From positions 62,001 to 126,000 of the forward strand of contig JACKIE010000005.1 of NCBI GenBank assembly GCA_020638635.1: a stretch of 64,000 bases of DNA, in the 5' to 3' direction. The notes under the pieces were generated by a model. It was given only the letters and a program-made list of their open reading frames with translations. It was not told where the DNA came from and ran no database searches. Below, piece after piece: positions 17,290 through 24,125 of this stretch; position 1 is the first letter of the stretch, and every line of letters starts with the position of its first letter. The translations under genes and the position numbers were made by a program. This DNA is from Planctomycetota bacterium (GTDB lineage Bacteria > Planctomycetota > UBA8742 > UBA2392).

Positions 17290-17998
17290 ACCACTGCTGA
17301 AGTGCGAGCACGTCACCGTCTCGGCCGGCGGGCGCAAGCTCGTGGAGGACGTGAGCCTCACGCTGCCGCGCGGGCAGCTGGTGGCGCTGATCGGCCCCAA
17401 CGGCGCGGGCAAGACCACGCTGCTGCGCGCGATCCTGAAACTGATCAAGTACGACGGGCGCATCGAGGTCAACGGCCGCATCGGCTACGTGCCGCAGCGC
17501 CTGCAGTACGACCGCACGCTGCCGATGACGGTGCTGGAGTTCATGGCACTCACGCTGCAGAAGCGGCCGGTGGCGTTCGGCGTGGCGGGGCGCGTGAAGG
17601 CGCGGGTGCAGGAGCTGCTGGAAAGCGTGGGCGCGGCGCGGCTGGCGCGCTCGATGATCGGCGGCCTGTCAGGCGGCGAGCTGCAGCGCGTGATGCTGGC
17701 CAGCGCATTGCAGGACCAGCCGGAGCTGCTGCTGCTGGATGAGCCCGCGGCCGGCGTGGACATCGAGGGCGAGGCGACGTTCACGGAGTTGATCCTGCAC
17801 CAGGTGCGCGAGCACAACACGACGGTGGTGCTGGTGAGCCACGACCTGAGCGTGGTCTCGGACATCACCGACCAGGTGGTGTGCCTGAACCGCACGCTGA
17901 AGTGCGTGGGCAGCGCCAAAGATCTGCTGACGGCGGAGACCATCGCCGAGGTGTTCGGCGGCCACAAGGCGGTGTACGGGCATCACCACCACCATTGA
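17279..17998 (+). CDS. Metal ABC transporter ATP-binding protein
   Basis: About 239 residues. Walker A GPNGAGKT, Q-loop VPQR, signature LSGGELQRV, Walker B LLLLDEPAAGVD, switch His VLVSHD. It ends in GHHHHH, a possible metal-sensing tail. No ATG lies near the expected beginning; the TTG at 17279, overlapping the substrate-binding gene's end by 11 bases, is the best start. A frame extending further upstream is judged read-through of shadow sequence. Confidence 0.85.
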   Translation: MATEPLLKCEHVTVSAGGRKLVEDVSLTLPRGQLVALIGPNGAGKTTLLRAILKLIKYDGRIEVNGRIGYVPQRLQYDRTLPMTVLEFMALTLQKRPVAFGVAGRVKARVQELLESVGAARLARSMIGGLSGGELQRVMLASALQDQPELLLLDEPAAGVDIEGEATFTELILHQVREHNTTVVLVSHDLSVVSDITDQVVCLNRTLKCVGSAKDLLTAETIAEVFGGHKAVYGHHHHH

Positions 17999-18060
17999 GT
18001 TGTCGGTTGTCAGTTGCTGGAGATGCCACACTGACAACCGGTAACTGACAACTGACAACC
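17999..18060. repeat. 7-nt-period inverted repeat (GTTGTCA type)
   Basis: Left arm from 17999 (GTTGTCGGTTGTCAGTTG) begins right after the ATPase stop. The inverted right arm (CCGGTAACTGACAACTGAC..., 18031-18060) ends at the permease ATG. It sits inside an operon. Confidence 0.75.
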
Positions 18061-18897
18061 ATGTTTGACGTGATCTCCAACTACTTCACCAACGACTGGC
18101 AGGCGTTGATCCTGGTCAGCGTGGTGTGCGCCTGCCTTACCACCGGGGTGCTGAGCCCGATCGTGGTCAGCAGCCGGCTGGCGTTTTTCAGCGACGCCGT
18201 GGCGCACAGCACGCTGGCGGGTGTGGCGCTGGGCCTGCTGCTTTCCTTGGACAACCCGCTGACCCTGATGGTGGGCGTGGCGATCGTGGTGGCGCTGATC
18301 ATCGCCTCGCTGCGCCAGGTCACCACCCTGGGCCTCGACACCCTGCTGGGCGTGGCCATGGCGGGCTCGCTGGCCGCGGGCCTGCTGATGTACCACGCCG
18401 CCGAGAAGGGCTACGCCGGCCTGCACAACTATCTGTTCGGCCAGGTGGCGCTGCTGGGGCCGACCGACATGTGGGCGCTGGTGCTGTGCGCGGTGGTGGC
18501 CGTGGTGGTGGGGGCGCGCTGGGGGAATCGGTTTTTCCTGCTGGCCGTGTCTCGGCCGCTGGCGCAGGCGCGCGGCGTGCCGGTGGCGCGCTACGAGTTC
18601 CTGCTGATCGTGCTGCTGGGCCTGGTGGTCAGCCTGAGCGTGCGGGCGGTGGGGCTGCTGCTGGTGAACGCGCTGCTGATCGTGCCGGCCGCCACCAGCC
18701 GCAACCTGGCGCGCAGCGTGCGGGGGATGTTCTGGGGCTCGCTGGGGGTGGCGCTGTTCGCGGGGCTGTGCGGGCTGTTCGTGGGGGATTACCTGCTGCT
18801 GCCGCCGGCGCCGGCGATCGTGGTGGTGGCGGTGCTGCTGTTCATAGTTTCGCAGGCGCTGCGCCCGTTGCTGGGGCATCATGTGGCGGAAGCCTGA
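18061..18897 (+). CDS. Metal ABC transporter permease (ZnuB/TroC type)
   Basis: A 278-residue ABC-3 family membrane permease with about eight helices. Evidence: the N-terminal GVLSPIVVSSRLAFFSDAVAHSTLAGVALG block and NALLIVPAATSRNLARS near residue 200, both typical. Completes a three-gene Zn/Mn importer. Confidence 0.9.
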   Translation: MFDVISNYFTNDWQALILVSVVCACLTTGVLSPIVVSSRLAFFSDAVAHSTLAGVALGLLLSLDNPLTLMVGVAIVVALIIASLRQVTTLGLDTLLGVAMAGSLAAGLLMYHAAEKGYAGLHNYLFGQVALLGPTDMWALVLCAVVAVVVGARWGNRFFLLAVSRPLAQARGVPVARYEFLLIVLLGLVVSLSVRAVGLLLVNALLIVPAATSRNLARSVRGMFWGSLGVALFAGLCGLFVGDYLLLPPAPAIVVVAVLLFIVSQALRPLLGHHVAEA

Positions 18898-18918
18898 TCC
18901 GCGGCGTAGACTCAGGGC

Positions 18919-19410
18919 ATGGCGGAAGAGACCAGGCGCGTACCCGCTTTTCTTTCCGGGCCGACCACGGCCACGGCGGTGCTGCTGCCGATGCGGCTGT
19001 ACGCGGGCTACTGGTGGCTGAAGCTGGGGCTGGGCAAGCTGTCCGACGGCTGGCTGGCCACGGACCAGCAGCCCCTGAGCGAGGCCATCAAGGGGCTGCA
19101 CCCACCGGACTGGTTCGCTGTTACCTTCGTCGATGCCGCCAACGAGAATGTCTACCTGTTCCAGTGGCTGATCGTGCTGGCGGAGCTGCTGTTCGGCGCG
19201 ATGATGCTGGCCGGCGCGGCGACCCGCGTGGCGGGCGTGGCGCTGGCGGTGATGGCGCTGATCGGCTTCATCGCCGCGGGGTACGATTTCGGCTCGTGGT
19301 ACATCCCCATGGTGCTGATGTCGCTGACGCTGGCTGTGGCCGCCGCCGGCCGTTACCTGGGCATCGACGCCATCCTGCGCGCGCGGATGGTGAAGGTGCC
19401 GTTGTTCTAG
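18919..19410 (+). CDS. DoxX-like membrane protein
   Basis: A 163-residue protein with four likely helices and the DoxX/DoxD-like pattern: RLYAGYWWLKLGLGKL in helix 1, FQWLIVLAELLFGAMMLAGAATR in the middle, then GYDFGSWYIPMVLMSL. Often linked to redox or lipid functions; exact role unknown. Its stop codon lies at the edge of a 7-nt-period repeat. Confidence 0.65.
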   Translation: MAEETRRVPAFLSGPTTATAVLLPMRLYAGYWWLKLGLGKLSDGWLATDQQPLSEAIKGLHPPDWFAVTFVDAANENVYLFQWLIVLAELLFGAMMLAGAATRVAGVALAVMALIGFIAAGYDFGSWYIPMVLMSLTLAVAAAGRYLGIDAILRARMVKVPLF

Positions 19411-19465
19411 AGATCAGAGGTTAGAGGTCAGGGCACTGCTCTGGTCGGCCTTCTAACTTCACCCA
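19409..19465. repeat. 7-nt-period repeat (AGAGGTC type), partial inverted partner
   Basis: AGAGATCAGAGGTTAGAGGT (19409 on) has three 7-nt units. A weaker inverted partner (CCTTCTAACTTCAC) follows at 19449. The DoxX TAG is within it. Confidence 0.55.
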
Positions 19466-19476
19466 CCGGAGTATTC

Positions 19477-19935
19477 ATGCAGGAGTTGTCGCCAAAAGCC
19501 CGGTTTGACGCGCTCGCCAGTGTGCTGCAGTTTGAGCCCGCGCAGGTGGACGCCATCCGCCACAGCATCAACCACCTGCTGAAAGAAGTGAGCGAGCTGG
19601 TGCGCATGGTCAACGAGGCCATGACCAGCAAGGGCGCGCCCCAGGTGATCGGCGACCTGGGCGGTGAGTCGCGCGAGAAACTGCAGAGCCTGCTGGCCAG
19701 CTTCATCATGCGCACCATCAACTGCAACTACGACGAGGACTTCTGCAACTACGCAGTCGAGATCAGCCACGCCGAAGACGTGCCACCCAGCCTGTTTCCG
19801 CTCGGGCTAAGCCTGGCCAACGACTTCGTGGCCCAGACACTGCCCGCCGCCGTGGACGATCCCGAGCGACTGGCCAATATGCACTCGGCCTGGAACCGCC
19901 TGACTTCCATCCTGCGCGAGCTGACCCGCAAGTAG
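19477..19935 (+). CDS. All-helical protein, possible protoglobin domain
   Basis: A 152-residue predicted all-alpha protein. The C-terminal half, YDEDFCNYAVEISHAEDVPP then SLFPLGLSLANDF, resembles the E-F-G region of protoglobin/globin-coupled sensors, where a proximal heme His occurs in an 'I-x2-H-x2-x-x-P' context (here ISHAEDVPP, His about 97). It is shorter than full protoglobins and has no attached signalling domain. It lies two bases before the AlkD gene, so the two are co-transcribed. The globin call is tentative; an uncharacterised helical protein is the alternative. Confidence 0.5.
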   Translation: MQELSPKARFDALASVLQFEPAQVDAIRHSINHLLKEVSELVRMVNEAMTSKGAPQVIGDLGGESREKLQSLLASFIMRTINCNYDEDFCNYAVEISHAEDVPPSLFPLGLSLANDFVAQTLPAAVDDPERLANMHSAWNRLTSILRELTRK

Positions 19936-19936
19936 C

Positions 19937-20647
19937 ATGGACATCGAGACCGCGGCCGACGAAGTGATCCAGCGCCTGCGCGCACACACCGACCATGAGC
20001 GCCGGGGCGCCACCGTAAACTACTTCCCCAGCGCGCAGGAAAACCTGGGCGTGTACGCCGCCGACCTGCGCGGCGTGGTGCGAGAGTTCAAGCAGCGCAC
20101 GAAAAGCGAAGAGGCAACCACGGTGCTGAAGTTCGCCAAGGCGATCATCGCCCGCAACACGCTGGAGGGGCGGCAGGCGGCCTATGAAATCCTGGCGGCG
20201 CACAAGCCGGCCATGGCGGCGCTGAACCGCGCGGCCATCGAGGCGCTGGGCAAGGGCATCGACAACTGGGCCAGCGTGGACGGCTTTGCCTGCGGCATCA
20301 GCGGCGTTGCCTGGCGCAGGGGGCAACTTACCGATACCGACATCAAGCGCTGGGCACGCAGCAGCGATCCCTGGTGGCGCCGCGCGGCCGTGGTCAGCAC
20401 CGTGCCCCTGAACATCAAGTCGCGCGGTGGCACTGGTGACGCTATGCGCACGCTGAAGATCTGCGAGCTGGCGGTGGGGGACGACCACGTGATGGTGCAC
20501 AAGGCGCTGAGCTGGGCCCTGCGCCAGCTGGCCTCTTGGGATGCCCCGGCCGTGCGGGGGTTCCTGAAGAAGCACGACGCGCGGTTGCCCGCGCTGGTGA
20601 AGCGCGAAGTCAACCGCAAGCTGGCAACGGGTAGGAAGAACGGATAG
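19937..20647 (+). CDS. AlkD-like DNA alkylation repair glycosylase
   Basis: A 236-residue HEAT-repeat DNA glycosylase of the AlkC/AlkD group, which removes positively charged alkylated bases. Evidence: the LxxWASVDGFA block carrying the Trp...Asp catalytic pair (DNWASVD), WWRRAAVVST, and ALSWALRQLA. Normal AlkD length. Starts one base after the upstream gene's stop. Confidence 0.85.
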   Translation: MDIETAADEVIQRLRAHTDHERRGATVNYFPSAQENLGVYAADLRGVVREFKQRTKSEEATTVLKFAKAIIARNTLEGRQAAYEILAAHKPAMAALNRAAIEALGKGIDNWASVDGFACGISGVAWRRGQLTDTDIKRWARSSDPWWRRAAVVSTVPLNIKSRGGTGDAMRTLKICELAVGDDHVMVHKALSWALRQLASWDAPAVRGFLKKHDARLPALVKREVNRKLATGRKNG

Positions 20648-20652
20648 CCGAG

Positions 20653-21453
20653 CTACTTCCAGCCGTGGCTTTCGCGGTCGGGCAGGGACGCCACCACCTC
20701 GGCGATGATGGATACGGCGATCTCGGCGGGCGTCTGGGCGCCGATGCTGATACCCACGGGGCACTTCACGCGCGACCATTGCTCAGGGCTGACGCCGCGT
20801 TCGGCGGCGATTTCGCCCATCTTCGCGAACTTGGGGCGGCTGCCGATCACGCCGAACTTCACGTCGGCGGGCAGCTTAGAAAGACCCTCGATCACGCCTT
20901 CGAGGTCGAACTCGGCGTTGTAGCCCAGGCCCACCACATGGCTGAAACCGGGCAGGTCTTTACGCGTCAAGTATGCGGCGCCGCGCGACTGCACGACGTC
21001 GAGCGCGCCGGGGAAGTCTTCCGGCCTGGCAAACTCAGCGCGGTCGTCCAGCACCACGTAGGGGTACTCGAGCAGATGGCAGAGTTGCGCAACCGCGCGC
21101 GCGACGTGGCCGCCGCCGAGCAGCAGCAGGCAGGGCTTTTCCATGAATACCTCGATGAAGACTTCGTTGGTTCCGCCGCACAGGGATTTCACCAGGTTGC
21201 CGGGGCGGCTGGTCAGCTCGTAGTGCACGGTGCGGCTGCGGCCTTCGGCCATGGCCTCGCGCGCCTGAGCGATCATCTGGCGCTCGGCGTCGCCGCCGCC
21301 GATGGTGCCGACGGTTTCGCCGCTGTCGGTCACCAGCAGCTTGAAGCCGGACTTGCCAGGGCTCGAGCCCTTCACCTTCACCAGGTGCACAAGCGCAAAC
21401 TTCCGGTTGGCCCGGAGCAATTCAGCAGCGCGAGTGAACACGTCCTGGAGCAT
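20653..21453 (-). CDS. XdhC/CoxF-family molybdenum-cofactor handling protein
   Basis: A 266-residue XdhC-like protein that binds and modifies Moco before insertion into xanthine dehydrogenase-type enzymes. Evidence: N-terminal XdhC domain (LVHLVKVKGSSPGKSGFKLL, GTIGGGDAE, SLCGGTNEVFIE) and a C-terminal Rossmann domain (LLLGGGHVARAVAQL...VVLDDR...CPVGISIGAQTPAEIAVSI, in parts). Downstream of the mocA-like gene on the same strand. No hydroxylase subunits are in the window. Confidence 0.9.
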   Translation of the reverse strand: MLQDVFTRAAELLRANRKFALVHLVKVKGSSPGKSGFKLLVTDSGETVGTIGGGDAERQMIAQAREAMAEGRSRTVHYELTSRPGNLVKSLCGGTNEVFIEVFMEKPCLLLLGGGHVARAVAQLCHLLEYPYVVLDDRAEFARPEDFPGALDVVQSRGAAYLTRKDLPGFSHVVGLGYNAEFDLEGVIEGLSKLPADVKFGVIGSRPKFAKMGEIAAERGVSPEQWSRVKCPVGISIGAQTPAEIAVSIIAEVVASLPDRESHGWK

Positions 21454-21537
21454 GGCTGTTGGCTGATAGCTATTGGCTGTTGGCCACCGAAATCCCGACG
21501 ACGAAGCTAACAGCCATCAGCCAACAGCCAATAGCTA
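21454..21537. repeat. 7-nt-period inverted repeat (CAGCCAA type)
   Basis: Arms 21454-21485 (GGCTGTTGGCTGATAGC...) and 21506-21537 (GCTAACAGCCATCAGCC...) fill the whole gap between the mocA-like stop, which is inside the repeat, and the xdhC ATG. Confidence 0.75.
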
Positions 21538-22146
21538 GGCGCCGCGAAGCGCCGCCTCGTACTCCTCCGGCGTGTCGATGTCGGTCAGTACTCCGGGGTT
21601 GTCGGTGGGGACTTCTTTCACCTGTGTCGGGTTGTCCTCAATCACCTTGCGGGCGGTTTCGCCCTCCTTCAGTTCCATAAACGGCTGGCGGAAGCCGATG
21701 TCCACCAGCATCGGGTGCCCGCGCTCGCCCTTGTACACCGGCATGAAGATGCGCATCAGGCTGGCGCGCCAGCCGGCGTAGGTCTCAATCAGCGCGCGCA
21801 CGTCGCTTGCCTCGATCAGCGGGCAGTCCACGGGCCAGATCACGCAGCAGTCGGTGCTGAAGTCCAGGTTCTGCATGCCCAGTTGGATGCTGGAAACCTG
21901 GCCGCGTGCGGGTTCAGTGTTCACCAGCACCGTCACGCCATCCAGCTTCGCGCCCTGGCGGATCGCCTCCGCATCCTTGCCCAGCACCACGAACAGTTTG
22001 CTGCAGCCGCCCTGGCGCGCGGTCTCCAGCACGTGCTCGATCAGCGGACGGCCGTGCCAGTCCAGCAGCGCCTTGGGAGTGCCCATGCGCGAGGAATCGC
22101 CGGCGGCCAGGATGATGGCGGCGGCAGTGATCGGCGGGTTGGTCAT
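21535..22146 (-). CDS. MocA-like molybdopterin nucleotidyltransferase
   Basis: A 203-residue NTP transferase of the MobA/MocA group. Evidence: nucleotide loop AAIILAAGDSSRMGTPKALL, VIWPVDCPLI with metal Asp, and GERGHPMLV. Pairing with xdhC suggests a molybdopterin cytosine dinucleotide for xanthine-dehydrogenase-class enzymes, transferring CMP (or GMP) to the cofactor. The stop codon lies within a repeat arm. Confidence 0.85.
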   Translation of the reverse strand: MTNPPITAAAIILAAGDSSRMGTPKALLDWHGRPLIEHVLETARQGGCSKLFVVLGKDAEAIRQGAKLDGVTVLVNTEPARGQVSSIQLGMQNLDFSTDCCVIWPVDCPLIEASDVRALIETYAGWRASLMRIFMPVYKGERGHPMLVDIGFRQPFMELKEGETARKVIEDNPTQVKEVPTDNPGVLTDIDTPEEYEAALRGA

Positions 22147-22183
22147 GGTTGCAGGATATGTTGCGCCTGCGCCCGGGCCAACG

Positions 22184-22600
22184 CTACTCCGGGCGTTTGC
22201 CTGAGGGCATGAAGGTCTTGGACGAGGCCGAGAAGGTGACTTTCCAGCGCCGTTGTTCCTGCACGCAGACCACCAACTCTTCGGCCTGCACGAGTTTTTC
22301 CGCGATCTCGCGGGTGACCAGCACTGTCACCTTGGCGCGGTTGCCGTCCAGCTCCGTGCCCATGATCTTGAACTCGCTGATGTTGCTGTCGTCCCAGCGG
22401 TTGTAGTCCAGGCGCTCGTCGATTTTCTGGAAGCTCTCGCCCTCGGTGCGGGTGATGGCAGCGTAGATGTCTTCCCGGTCGCCCGACTGCAGCGCCTCCA
22501 GGAAGTTGGTTGCAGCCTGCTCCGGCGTGTCCGCACCCTTCTCTCCGCCGCAGGCGGCCAGCAGCAGGATCAGCATCAGCAGTGCACAGGTCTTCTTCAT
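22184..22600 (-). CDS. Small lipoprotein (DUF4878-like)
   Basis: A 138-residue lipoprotein (LLLAAC lipobox at about residues 12-17). The mature part begins DTPEQAATNFLEALQSGD, an NTF2-like or DUF4878-style start, with a positively charged C-terminus. Clearly paralogous to the next gene (22697-23131), which has STPEATAQNFVKAMNAED at the same place. Confidence 0.7.
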   Translation of the reverse strand: MKKTCALLMLILLLAACGGEKGADTPEQAATNFLEALQSGDREDIYAAITRTEGESFQKIDERLDYNRWDDSNISEFKIMGTELDGNRAKVTVLVTREIAEKLVQAEELVVCVQEQRRWKVTFSASSKTFMPSGKRPE

Positions 22601-22640
22601 GTATCGAGTTTAGTTCGGCCACCGCCCGTAGAAACCAAAG

Positions 22641-22666
22641 AAGGCGGGGCCCGCGAGCCCCGCCTT
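22641..22666 (-). terminator. Hairpin after the second lipoprotein gene
   Basis: AAGGCGGGGC and GCCCCGCCTT form a strong stem just past the stop of 22697-23131; TTCTTTGGTTTC follows on the minus strand. Probable intrinsic terminator. Confidence 0.65.
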
Positions 22667-22696
22667 GCCTATTCGCGATTGTTGGGCACGGGATTG

Positions 22697-23131
22697 CTAC
22701 TTCTTGAACATCTCTTCCAGCTTCGCCTTCTGGTACTCCTCGCTCTTCTTGTCGCTGAGCTTCCACTTGCCGTCTTCCTCGACCATCACCATTTTCATGT
22801 CGAAGCTTTTACCGCTGCTCTTGTCCTTCATGCTGATCACGGCCAGCGTCCAGTTACCGTCTTTCTCGACCGACTTGAACGACATCTCGGCCTGCATCTC
22901 CTTGCCTTCCTGTTTGCGCTTCTCGTTGGACTTGGTCCATTCTTCGCGCGCCTTGGCTTGCTCGGCGGCGACGAAACAGTCCGCGGCCGCGTCAACGTCT
23001 TCCGCGTTCATGGCTTTCACGAAATTCTGGGCCGTGGCCTCGGGCGTGCTGTAGTCGGCGCCGCAGGCGCTGAGCGTGAGCAGGCAGGCGAGCAGCAATG
23101 CGAACGACATGTAGCGGACGGGGCGGGTCAT
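22697..23131 (-). CDS. Small lipoprotein, paralogue of the 22184 gene
   Basis: A 144-residue lipoprotein (LLTLSAC lipobox). The N-terminal STPEATAQNFVKAM segment parallels its neighbour; the rest is Lys/Glu-rich and ends KKSEEYQKAKLEEMFKK. ATG 23131 is used because CCGGAGAAGACC precedes it; a longer open frame upstream lacks a site. Function unknown. Confidence 0.7.
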   Translation of the reverse strand: MTRPVRYMSFALLLACLLTLSACGADYSTPEATAQNFVKAMNAEDVDAAADCFVAAEQAKAREEWTKSNEKRKQEGKEMQAEMSFKSVEKDGNWTLAVISMKDKSSGKSFDMKMVMVEEDGKWKLSDKKSEEYQKAKLEEMFKK

Positions 23132-23224
23132 GGTCTTCTCCGGTTCAAGTTTGTGAGCGAAATCAAATGAGCGAGGCAGGATGCCGGGGCACCCTTCCTC
23201 AAGCAATCTCAATTCAGACGAAGT

Positions 23225-24004
23225 TTAGCCCGGCAGCATGATCGACAGGCCGCCGTCCACGATGAAGGTGTGGCCGTGGACCATGCTGGTGTACTCGCTG
23301 CACATCAGCATCACGGCGTCGGCTACGTTCTCGGGCGTGACCAGCTTCTTGGCGGGCATCCACTGCAGCGATTCCTCGATCATCGCCTCGCGGTTGGGGA
23401 AGTGTTTCAGCGCGTCCGTATCGACCACGCTGGCGCTGACCGCGTTCACGTTGATGCCCTGGGCGGCGTACTCCACGCACAGGTGGCGCACCAGGCTTTC
23501 CAGCGCGCCCTTGGATGCGCCCACCGCCGCGTAGTTCTGGAAGGCGCGGATGCTGCCCAGGCTGCTGACGGCGATGATGCGCCCGTTGCCCTTGCCGTCG
23601 GCGCTCTTCATTAAAGGAATGGCGTGGCGCGAGAGGGGCAGCAACGCGTAGGCGTTGATGTCCATGGTCCACTGCCAGTGATGGTGCGTGAGTTCGCGGC
23701 TGGGCTTCAGCACGCCCGAAGCGGCGTTGCTGATCAGGAAGTTCAGGCCGCCCCACTTGTCGCCGATTTCGGAGAACATCTTCTCGATGTCTTCGTCCTT
23801 GGCGACGTTGCCTTTCAGCAGCAGCGGTTCCTTGCCGCCGGAGGCGTCCATGATCGCGGCGCGGGCCTCATCGGCCGCGGAGCGGTTACGCAGGTAATTG
23901 ACGGCGACGTCGGCGCCGGCCTTGGCCATTTTGACGGCGACGCAAAGCCCGATGCCGCGTGTGCCGCCCGTGATGAAAACGCGTTTGCCGGCGAAATCGA
24001 ACAT
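23225..24004 (-). CDS. fabL: Enoyl-ACP reductase III (FabL-like SDR)
   Basis: A 259-residue short-chain dehydrogenase. NADP loop FITGGTRGIG at residues 8-17, SNAASGVLKPSRELTHHHW, and active-site NYAAVGASKGALE, in which Tyr and Lys are separated by six residues (Y-x6-K) as in enoyl-ACP reductases rather than the SDR Y-x3-K. It would reduce trans-2-enoyl-ACP in fatty-acid elongation. ATG 24004 (GGAAG upstream) is preferred to a GTG eight codons earlier. Confidence 0.8.
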   Translation of the reverse strand: MFDFAGKRVFITGGTRGIGLCVAVKMAKAGADVAVNYLRNRSAADEARAAIMDASGGKEPLLLKGNVAKDEDIEKMFSEIGDKWGGLNFLISNAASGVLKPSRELTHHHWQWTMDINAYALLPLSRHAIPLMKSADGKGNGRIIAVSSLGSIRAFQNYAAVGASKGALESLVRHLCVEYAAQGINVNAVSASVVDTDALKHFPNREAMIEESLQWMPAKKLVTPENVADAVMLMCSEYTSMVHGHTFIVDGGLSIMLPG

Positions 24005-24125
24005 GGCTGCTTCCGGAACTGCTTTCACCCTCTGCCAGTGGGCGATATAAACAAGCGACGGAGTCTATCAACCGCCGCGCCAGACTACATAGCAACGCGT
24101 GCGGATTGTAGGAAGGTTGTAACCC

